Positions 6,896 through 11,470 of a stretch of 11,470 bases of DNA are shown in pieces. Source of the DNA: Nitriliruptoraceae bacterium (GTDB lineage Bacteria > Actinomycetota > Nitriliruptoria > Nitriliruptorales > Nitriliruptoraceae). Position 1 is the first letter of the stretch, and each line of letters begins with the position of its first letter. Where the stretch lies: NCBI GenBank assembly GCA_007118045.1, contig SKTG01000166.1, forward strand, positions 1 through 11,470, in the 5' to 3' direction. Position numbers and translations under genes: made by a program. The notes beneath the pieces are model-generated. The model was not told the DNA's origin, searched no databases, and saw only the letters and a program-made list of their open reading frames with translations.

Positions 6896-7292
6896 CGTGC
6901 TGCTCCTGGTCTCGGCCCGGGCCGCCGAAGGCCGCCGAGCCTGCGTCACACCGCCTCGGTACCGCGGCCGCGCGAGCGTGTGCGGGTTCCGGACGGCTCG
7001 GAGCGTCCGAGCATGCTCCACCTGGTCGTCGACGGTCGGGGCGCCGCCCGACCGCCCGGAGGGTGTCCTCCACCGACTGACCTGACGTCACCTGGGTCCT
7101 CCGGCCCGCGTTCGTCGTCGGAGCCGTCGACCCCGCTGCGCCGGTGTGCCCGGCCGTGACCGCGCGCCCTCGAGGACGGTTGCGTTCACCGGAACGACCG
7201 GGCAGCGTTCGTTCCGACCCGTCGGTCGGGTGGCTCGGCACGCGCGACCACGCCGCCCACGGTGCAGGCGAACCCGAGACACGAGGACCTCG
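6896..7292. other. 397-bp divergent gap between the GSP39-type SDR and the 87-residue gene
   Basis: No credible gene here on either strand. It should hold promoters for both neighbours, but I cannot assign -35/-10 boxes. It contains several dyads: CGGACG/CGTCCG arms (6990-6995 and 7004-7009), a 10-bp palindrome GAGCATGCTC (7009-7018), and an overlapping cluster at 7183-7229 listed separately. The SDR-proximal part carries its ribosome site at 6903-6907. Confidence 0.6.
7183..7229. promoter_or_regulatory. Three overlapping inverted repeats upstream of the 87-residue gene
   Basis: Three dyads follow each other and share bases: CGTTC-ACCG-GAACG (7183-7196), CGGAACGA with TCGTTCCG (7190-7197 and 7209-7216, 11-base gap), and CCGACC-CGTC-GGTCGG (7214-7229). 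They lie 64-110 bases before the ATG at 7293. They could be operator half-sites (repeated GTTC/GAAC cores) or, if transcribed, alternative hairpins. They do not match the actinobacterial LexA box, which has GAAC and GTTC in the opposite order. Confidence 0.35.
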
Positions 7293-7556
7293 ATGAGCGA
7301 CCGACCAGAACCGGAGCCGGAGGATCCACAGGACACCGGCGTCCCCGAGGGCGAGCCCAAGGACACCCAGATCGAGCCAGCCCGGCTGCTCGCGAACGAA
7401 GCCCGGGATCAGCTCACGGATCGCGGTTTCACCGACGATCAGATCGATCGGTGGGCGCGCACCTACGTCAGCGAGGTGGGCCCCGGCGACGTCCCGACGT
7501 TCATCGAGTGGATCGACCGACGGCAGCGGGGAGCCGATGCTGACGACACCGGTTGA
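7293..7556 (+). CDS. Small acidic conserved hypothetical protein
   Basis: An 87-residue, strongly acidic protein. The first 30 residues are Glu/Pro/Asp-rich and probably disordered. The C-terminal 50 residues form a compact, mostly helical block: ARLLANEARDQL, then GFTDDQIDRWA, then VPTFIEWIDRRQ. The GFTDDQI helix-turn resembles the turn of UBA-like three-helix bundles, and I have seen similar blocks in unnamed small proteins of actinobacteria, but no function is known to me. GAGGA at 7283-7287 is 5 bases before the ATG, which sets the start; the upstream in-frame extension is Arg/Pro-rich and not plausible. Monocistronic, convergent with the hemerythrin gene 54 bp away. Being real is likely from codon use and the ribosome site; role is unknown. 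Confidence 0.78.
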   Translation: MSDRPEPEPEDPQDTGVPEGEPKDTQIEPARLLANEARDQLTDRGFTDDQIDRWARTYVSEVGPGDVPTFIEWIDRRQRGADADDTG

Positions 7557-7561
7557 GGTCC

Positions 7562-7594
7562 GCAGCGCTGCTTCACGGCGGCGGCATCAGCCGC
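7562..7594. terminator. Short dyads at the convergent 87-residue / hemerythrin junction
   Basis: The 54-bp gap between the two stops carries a 10-bp palindrome GCAGCGCTGC (7562-7571) followed by TT, and GCGGC-ATCA-GCCGC (7581-7594). Either could serve as a weak bidirectional terminator. Stems are short and there is no T-tract, so this is a tentative call. Confidence 0.25.
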
Positions 7595-7610
7595 GGGCGC
7601 TGAACGCGGG

Positions 7611-8231
7611 TCAGGGCTCGTGTGCGGCACCGGTCGCCGGCGCCGTCTGATCGCGGGAGCGTTCGGGGACCCGTGGCTGGTCCGACCCGTCCATCCGTTC
7701 CTGGATCAGGGATCGCAACCACGGCAACAGCTGTGGGTCCTCCCAGGCGGGCAGCCCAGCGAGCCGTTCCAGCGAGCTGTCGCGCGCGTGACGCACCAGG
7801 TCCGGGTAACGCTGCGCCAACGCGACCCGTTGCTCCTCGTCGAACACCCGGTGGAGGAAGGTCAGCACCTCGATCTCCGCGTGTTCGGTGTACTCGCGAT
7901 ACTGCGCCTGAGCCGAGGCCAGCTCCTCGACGTGTCGTCGGGGGTCGCCGTGGTTCGCCGCCGCCCGGCACAACGTGTGCACGATGGAGGTGATCTCCGT
8001 GTGGCGGTCCCGCGCGGCGTCATGGCCGCTGAGCGAGGATTGGGCAGGTCGGTGCACCAGCTGCTCCTCGCTCAGGAGGCTGACGACCAGCCCGAGCACG
8101 AGCTCGGAGAGCTCCGTCGGCTCGGCGATGGTGCCCTCGGTCGCGCGTTCGCACGTGGCGTCGAGCAGGCACCGGAAACGCCGGTGCTCGCTCAGGAGCA
8201 GGCCCCCCACGTCAGCGGATCGTGGTTCCAT
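7611..8231 (-). CDS. Hemerythrin-like (HHE) domain protein
   Basis: A 206-residue mostly helical protein with a hemerythrin-type four-helix bundle, which binds a non-haem di-iron centre and is used for oxygen, NO or iron sensing or storage. Candidate ligands in order are His16 (LLSEHRRF), Glu56 and His60 (SEEQLVHRP), His77 (DRHTEI), and His117 with Glu121 (EHAEIEVLTFL). The second helix normally reads HxxxEExxLxP; here it is EEQLVHRP, so one His-Glu pair is shifted or lost. The last 40 residues (from about SLIQERMDG) are a polar tail. ATG at 8231 has GGAGG 6 bases upstream (8238-8242 on the + strand). The open frame continues upstream, but that part has no hemerythrin features. It is divergent from the HTH gene, with a dyad just upstream of its start. 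Fold likely; ligand set uncertain. Confidence 0.8.
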   Translation of the reverse strand: MEPRSADVGGLLLSEHRRFRCLLDATCERATEGTIAEPTELSELVLGLVVSLLSEEQLVHRPAQSSLSGHDAARDRHTEITSIVHTLCRAAANHGDPRRHVEELASAQAQYREYTEHAEIEVLTFLHRVFDEEQRVALAQRYPDLVRHARDSSLERLAGLPAWEDPQLLPWLRSLIQERMDGSDQPRVPERSRDQTAPATGAAHEP

Positions 8232-8272
8232 CGGTGGCCTCCAGTCCCGAGACGAGGTGCACCGCGACGGCC

Positions 8273-8289
8273 ATGCCGCCATGCGGCAT
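8273..8289. promoter_or_regulatory. Dyad upstream of the hemerythrin gene, possible operator
   Basis: ATGCCGC-CAT-GCGGCAT is a perfect 7-bp inverted repeat with a 3-base centre, 42-58 bases before the hemerythrin start. Size and place fit a dimeric regulator site or a small leader hairpin. Which regulator binds is unknown; the neighbouring HTH protein is a candidate by position only. Confidence 0.35.
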
Positions 8290-8420
8290 CGGTGCCGTCC
8301 CGGATCGCGGGGACGCAGCCGGCGCGGCCCTGCCGCCTCGAAGCCAGGGAAGCGCGCACCGCGAGCTCCGGAAGGCGTGGCATCGGTGGGTCGGCCAGCG
8401 ACTCCACCACGAGGTTCGGA

Positions 8421-8449
8421 TTGCATCCTGCACACGCGTGCGGTAGACC
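8421..8449 (+). promoter_or_regulatory. Weak promoter candidate for the HTH gene
   Basis: TTGCAT and TAGACC are separated by 17 bases, loosely matching housekeeping -35/-10 boxes (about three of six bases each). It lies about 100 bases before the HTH start. It is one of few AT-containing pairs with correct spacing here; chance match is quite possible. Confidence 0.2.
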
Positions 8450-8471
8450 TTCGGTACCTCGGAAGACGTTC

Positions 8472-8507
8472 AACAGCGAGCGGTCGGGTCCTGACGACCC
8501 TGCTGTT
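8472..8507 (+). promoter_or_regulatory. Compound dyad in the HTH leader region
   Basis: Outer arms AACAGC (8472-8477) and GCTGTT (8502-8507) enclose an inner dyad GGGTC (8486-8490)-CTGAC-GACCC (8496-8500), with 8 unpaired bases on one side and one on the other. It ends 43 bases before the HTH ATG, so it could be an autoregulatory operator or a leader hairpin. Confidence 0.35.
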
Positions 8508-8550
8508 CGGCTCGTCGTCGCCCCCGACCGCAGGAAGCGGGAGGCGATCG

Positions 8551-9120
8551 ATGGCACCGATCAGGTCGTGCAACTCGACCTACTGGCGCGATCGGGATGG
8601 CGTCTGGCGCTACGACTGGAACGCCGCCGTCCCGGGAGCACGCGATCTCACGCTCGGTGAGCTGCTCACGCTCGATCCCGGCGCTTCGGTGATCGAGCTG
8701 GCGCAGAGCTTCCGCTCGCTCACCTCGGACGAGCTCGACTGGTTGCTCGCCCGCCGCCCCTGCCAGGGCGAGATCACGATCCGCCGGCAGGGGGCCCGGC
8801 CCCCTCACGCCGGGGACCTGGTCGTCGGTCTCCAGGCGCCCGAACTCCAGGTTCAGGCCATGATGACGGTCGGTGACATCGCGGAGGCTGCGCAGGTATC
8901 GAAGGCCACGATCGACAGCTACCGCTACCGGGGGTACCTGCCGGAGCCTCAGGTCACGCGGGGTCGGACCCCACTGTGGGCGCGGCCGATCGTGCTGCGA
9001 TGGTTGAGCAACCGGCCGGGCTGCGGCTGGCGTTCGGACGTCTACGCGGCCGCTCCTGGCAGCAACGGCGACGGTTCCGCGGAGAGCGACGAGAGCGAGG
9101 CCGTAGCGGGCCAGGCCTGA
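8551..9120 (+). CDS. HTH DNA-binding protein (MerR/AlpA-like helix-turn-helix)
   Basis: A 189-residue protein with a DNA-binding domain in its second half. From about residue 105, MTVGDIAEAAQVSKATIDSY is a helix-turn-helix of the MerR/AlpA (HTH_17) type, followed by RYRGYLPEPQ, the Arg-rich wing (RGRTPLWAR) and VLRWLSNRPG, the usual pattern 'rgylP-p...g...W....i..W'. The first 100 residues are an unrecognised domain: a Trp/Tyr-rich start (YWRDRDGVWRYDW), then an acidic helical part ending in ITIRRQG. It might bind a ligand or partner. The C-terminal tail is Asp/Glu/Ser-rich. GGGAGG at 8539-8544 is 6 bases before the ATG; the frame stays open upstream to 7975 but that overlaps the hemerythrin gene. 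It is followed 130 bp later by the P450 gene and is divergent from hemerythrin, so it may regulate either (inference). Confidence 0.75.
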   Translation: MAPIRSCNSTYWRDRDGVWRYDWNAAVPGARDLTLGELLTLDPGASVIELAQSFRSLTSDELDWLLARRPCQGEITIRRQGARPPHAGDLVVGLQAPELQVQAMMTVGDIAEAAQVSKATIDSYRYRGYLPEPQVTRGRTPLWARPIVLRWLSNRPGCGWRSDVYAAAPGSNGDGSAESDESEAVAGQA

Positions 9121-9250
9121 CCCGCCACATCAGGGCACGACCGACCGTGCCGTCACCGACCCGGTCCCGGCCGAGCGGGGGCGACGGGTGGGTTGGTCGG
9201 CCCGAGCGCGACGCACCCCCGACCTCAGACCACGCGAGAGGACCAGCCAC

Positions 9251-10675
9251 ATGAGCGACGAAGCCTCCGTTCCCGACGGTGCGGTCGTCGAGGGCGGCGG
9301 ACCTGGCACGACGGGTTCCGACGATCCGGTCGCGACCGGGCAGCAGGCCCGGACCGGCCGGCGCCGCTTGCCGCGAGCCTCCGTGCTCGACACGATCCGT
9401 GTCTCCATCCGGGTACTGCTCCCCCTGCTCGGCAGAGGCGTGATCGTGCGGCGGCCACCGGTGGTGGACATCGCCGAGCGCCTGGACCTCGACCGTCGCG
9501 CGGTACGCGAGATGCAACGCCTCAACGACCGCTACGGCGAGGGCCCGCTGCTGTTGCGGCTGCCCGGACGGCGCCTCGCGCTGGTGCTCGACGGCGAGCA
9601 CGTGCAGCGGATCCTGCGCGCCTCACCGGATCCGTTCAGCGCCGCCAACCTGGAGAAGGTCCACGCGCTGGGCGCCTTCCAGCCGCAGGGCGTGCTGATC
9701 TCCGAGGGGGAGGAACGCGAGGACCGGCGACGCTTCAACGAGGCGGTCCTCGAGACCCCCCGGCCGATCCACTCCCACGCCGAGACGTTCCTGGTGGCGG
9801 TGCGTGAGCAGGCCGACGAGCTCCTCCGTGGGGCCGAGGCGACGGGACGGTTGACCTGGGAGGACTTCGTCCCCGCCTGGTACCGGCTCGTGCGCACGGT
9901 CACGTTGGGTGAGGCCGCCCGTGACGACCACGAGCTGACGGACCTGCTGGGCAAGCTGCGCGCGAAGGCCAACTGGTCCTACCTGCGCCCCACCGACCAG
10001 CGCCTGCGGGCCCGGTTCCTCGGGCAGCTCCAGAGCCATGTCGACCGTGCCGAGCCCGGCAGCCTCGCCGCGATGATGGCCGCCACGCCGACCACCGAGC
10101 ACACCGTGCCGCACCAGCAGGTGCCGCAGTGGCTGTTCGCCTTCGAGCCCGCCGGCATGGCTGCCTACCGCACGCTGGCGTTGCTGGACGCGCACCCCGA
10201 CACCGCCGCCGCGGTCCGCGAGGAGCTCGCATCGAGCTCAGACCCGGCCGAGTTGCCGCTGCTGCGGGCCAGCGTCCTCGAATCGCTGCGGTTGTGGCCG
10301 ACCACGCCAGGGATCCTGCGGGACGGCAAGGAGAACACGGCGTGGGAACGTGGGGTGCTGCCCGCGGGAACGGGTCTGGTGATCTTCGCGCCGTACTTCC
10401 ACCGGGACGATCGGCACCTGCCGGAGGCGGACCGCTTCGCCCCGGAGCTCTGGACGCGGGAACGTTCGGCCGCGGACTGGCCGCTGGTCCCGTTCAGCGA
10501 CGGCCCGGTGGTCTGTCCGGGGCGCAACCTGGTGCTGCTGCTGACCACCTCGATGCTGGCGGCGCTGCTCGAGGAGCACGAGCACCACGCGGTCGAGGGC
10601 GGTCTCGATCGAAGCCGACCCCTCCCGTCCCTGCTCTCGCCGTTCAACCTGACGTTCCGCGTCGAGCGCCGTTGA
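9251..10675 (+). CDS. Cytochrome P450 with unusual signature residues
   Basis: A 474-residue P450, a haem-thiolate monooxygenase needing separate redox partners, none of which lies in the window. Visible marks: ExxR at Glu344-Arg347 (ESLRLWP), a PERF-like ADRFAPELW, and the haem loop PFSDGPVVCPGRNL with the ligand Cys422. Three departures from the usual pattern stand out. The I-helix segment reads PAGMAAYR (from about residue 300) with no Thr in the oxygen-activation spot. The haem-loop position normally His/Arg two before Cys is Val420. The usual GxxLAxxE is GRNLVLLLT. The first 40 residues are Gly/Asp/Thr-rich and likely disordered; a hydrophobic and basic stretch follows (VSIRVLLPLLGRGVIVRR). 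GAGAGGA at 9236-9242 is 8 bases before the ATG. Being a P450 is certain from the motifs; substrate and full activity are open. Confidence 0.92.
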   Translation: MSDEASVPDGAVVEGGGPGTTGSDDPVATGQQARTGRRRLPRASVLDTIRVSIRVLLPLLGRGVIVRRPPVVDIAERLDLDRRAVREMQRLNDRYGEGPLLLRLPGRRLALVLDGEHVQRILRASPDPFSAANLEKVHALGAFQPQGVLISEGEEREDRRRFNEAVLETPRPIHSHAETFLVAVREQADELLRGAEATGRLTWEDFVPAWYRLVRTVTLGEAARDDHELTDLLGKLRAKANWSYLRPTDQRLRARFLGQLQSHVDRAEPGSLAAMMAATPTTEHTVPHQQVPQWLFAFEPAGMAAYRTLALLDAHPDTAAAVREELASSSDPAELPLLRASVLESLRLWPTTPGILRDGKENTAWERGVLPAGTGLVIFAPYFHRDDRHLPEADRFAPELWTRERSAADWPLVPFSDGPVVCPGRNLVLLLTTSMLAALLEEHEHHAVEGGLDRSRPLPSLLSPFNLTFRVERR

Positions 10676-10703
10676 GCCGCGGGCCCGAGGGGTCCGCCGG
10701 AAC

Positions 10704-10743
10704 CCCGGCCCCAGCGGCGTTCGACGTCGAGGTCGGGGCCGGG
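10704..10743 (+). terminator. Strong hairpin after the P450 gene
   Basis: CCCGGCCCC (10704-10712) and GGGGCCGGG (10735-10743) are perfect 9-bp arms, 28 bases after the P450 stop. The 22-base loop itself holds the palindrome TCGACGTCGA (10721-10730). A second small stem, CCCCC-GTC-GGGGG (10766-10778), lies further on, close to the end of the opposing gene. No T-tract, so it would be a GC-rich terminator or a 3' end stabiliser. Confidence 0.45.
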
Positions 10744-10800
10744 TTGCCGGGCTCCGTGCCGAGGACCCCCGTCGGGGGGCGGGCATCGGAGACGGATCGG

Positions 10801-11118
10801 TCACTCGAGCGGATGGTGGACCACGCACACGAGATCGCCACCGTCCTCACCGATGTCCACGGTGGCGCGGGGATGGCGCCGCAACCACGTCGCCAGCGGG
10901 CCGTCGGGCGTGGTCGTGGCGCCGGGCCGGCTCGCGCACCGGCAGCGCACGTAGAGATCCTCCTCGTCCCGGACGACCTCGACCTGCGGTTCCGCGGCGT
11001 CCGGTCCTCGAGCGCGCAGGTAGCTGACGACCGCTGTGGTCAGGATGGACAGACCGACGGGGTCGGCCGGTCGCGGTCGCTCAGCGGGCATGACGTGCTT
11101 CGGGCGGCTACGGGTCAC
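10801..11118 (-). CDS. Small hypothetical protein
   Basis: A 105-residue protein I do not recognise. Codons on this strand mostly end in G or C, as in the other genes here, which supports it being real. An N-terminal helix (VGLSILTTAVVSYLRARG) is followed by strands: EPQVEVVRDEEDLYVRCRC, then a loop, LATWLRRHPRATVDIG, and DLVCVVHHPLE at the end. The pattern is of a small alpha/beta domain; CRC and the closing HH could bind metal but this is not shown. The start is unclear: GTG at 11118 is the longest, ATG at 11091 (MPAERPRPAD) is the alternative, and neither has a good ribosome site. It is convergent with the P450 gene and divergent from the Cys-rich gene at 11411. Confidence 0.58.
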   Translation of the reverse strand: MTRSRPKHVMPAERPRPADPVGLSILTTAVVSYLRARGPDAAEPQVEVVRDEEDLYVRCRCASRPGATTTPDGPLATWLRRHPRATVDIGEDGGDLVCVVHHPLE

Positions 11119-11410
11119 CGTGGGCGGCCACCTGTCGTCGGAGCTCGAGCACCGGGGATCGAGCCAGGGTTCGTCATGAGAACACGCGGCGGATGAGGTC
11201 GGCCGTGACGGACGTACCCGTCCGGACCGTCCACCGTCCAGTTGGACCGACCCAGGTCCCCGGACGCCGGCCGGAGGGCGACCGGACCGAAGCCGGCGCT
11301 GGGGACGACGATGCCGACGCAGCGCGCGGATCCGCCGCGCGACGCGATCCCGGCAGATGCGTCGACGTCACCGCGTCGCCGTCTCGGCATCGGTTCGAAA
11401 GGCAACCACG
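11119..11410. other. 292-bp divergent gap before the Cys-rich small gene
   Basis: No convincing gene. A minus-strand frame crosses it, but about three in ten of its codons end in A or T and it has no ribosome site. A dyad CGGACG-TACC-CGTCCG (11209-11224) and a 10-bp palindrome GCGGATCCGC (11326-11335) are present. The region should hold the promoter of the gene at 11411. Confidence 0.5.
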
Positions 11411-11470
11411 ATGGCTCAGTGCGAGGTCTGCGGCAACGACTACGACAAGTCCTTCGAGGTCAAGCAGGGC
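11411..11470 (+). CDS. Small Cys-containing protein, metallothionein-like family (5' end only)
   Basis: Only the first 20 codons are in the window, with the gene running off the right edge. The ATG has GAAAGG at 11397-11402, 8 bases upstream. The peptide starts MAQCEVCGNDYDKSFEV. The CxxC followed by GNDYDK and FEV is the opening of a family of small actinobacterial proteins with several CxxC/HxxC pairs, often annotated as prokaryotic metallothionein-like, that probably bind zinc. I recognise the opening from recall and cannot see the later Cys and His residues, so the assignment depends on this short block. Confidence 0.65.
   Translation, partial: MAQCEVCGNDYDKSFEVKQG

Larger units (their letters stand above)
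8232..8550. other. 319-bp divergent gap between hemerythrin and HTH genes
   Basis: No gene is visible on either strand. The gap should carry both promoters. A weak candidate for the HTH gene is TTGCAT (8421-8426), 17 bases, TAGACC (8444-8449). Two dyads, one near each gene, are listed separately. Both neighbours have good ribosome sites at the edges (8238-8242 for hemerythrin; GGGAGG 8539-8544 for HTH). Confidence 0.55.

Noticed and set aside
6089..7159. 356-codon + strand frame opposite the GSP39-type SDR
   Set aside because: Shadow of the SDR; its product is Arg/Gly-rich with no motif and it runs through the divergent gap.
7183..7196. SOS (LexA) box at CGTTC-ACCG-GAACG
   Set aside because: The actinobacterial box has GAAC-N4-GTTC; here the half-sites are in the opposite order.
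7191..7213. ECF sigma-factor promoter GGAAC ... GTT
   Set aside because: Spacing between the two elements is about 15 bases, shorter than usual, and the bases are better explained by the inverted repeat.
7620..8660. 346-codon + strand frame over hemerythrin and into the HTH gene
   Set aside because: Conflicts with two supported genes and has no ribosome site or domain.
10129..11196. 355-codon + strand frame from inside the P450 to 11196
   Set aside because: It starts within the P450 in another frame and its product is low-complexity Arg/Gly/Ala.
11115..11405. 96-codon minus-strand frame in the last gap
   Set aside because: TTG start with no ribosome site, and clearly more codons ending in A or T than the real genes; no recognisable fold.
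11380..11410. tRNA-like GGTTCGAA near the right edge
   Set aside because: No matching T-stem, acceptor stem or anticodon arm around it.

Overview
The window is very GC-rich. Its real genes almost always have G or C at the third codon position, and ATG and GTG starts follow GGAGG-like ribosome sites. This suggests a high-GC actinobacterium. The gene set (universal stress protein, GSP39-type SDR, hemerythrin, P450, small acidic and Cys-rich proteins) would fit soil or extremophile lineages such as Nitriliruptoria/Euzebyales or Geodermatophilaceae, but that placement is inference. I see no rRNA, tRNA, CRISPR array, insertion sequence or phage gene.

Left part (1-5992), all on the + strand. The C-terminal end of a sodium:solute symporter (cut by the window edge) is followed 10 bp later by a UspA-type stress protein. 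After a 157-bp gap comes a tightly packed run: an extended-SDR NAD-dependent epimerase, a possible 24-codon Arg-rich linking ORF, a classical SDR with a hydrophobic C-terminal tail, an alpha/beta hydrolase, a 475-residue protein I do not recognise, and a small cupin. From the SDR onward the junctions are ATGA, ATGA and GTGA stop/start overlaps, so these genes are probably transcribed and translated together. Two NAD(P) oxidoreductases, a hydrolase and an unknown protein look like a small metabolic pathway on an unidentified lipophilic or carbonyl/ester substrate. That function is inference.

Right part (6056-11470). Single genes alternate in direction: a GSP39-type SDR (-), an 87-residue acidic protein (+), a hemerythrin-like protein (-), a DNA-binding HTH protein followed by a divergent cytochrome P450 (+,+), a 105-residue unknown (-), and the first 20 codons of a Cys-containing small protein resembling the prokaryotic metallothionein-like family (+). 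The divergent gaps (6896-7292, 8232-8550, 11119-11410) carry clusters of inverted repeats that are reasonable operator or leader candidates. The convergent junctions carry hairpins without T-tracts.

Taken together the window reads as a redox and stress-response accessory locus with several small transcription units. The most interesting items are the unrecognised 475-residue protein in its coupled operon, the P450 with several non-canonical signature residues, the nested dyads upstream of the 87-residue gene, and the HTH gene that is divergent from the hemerythrin gene with a dyad near each start.
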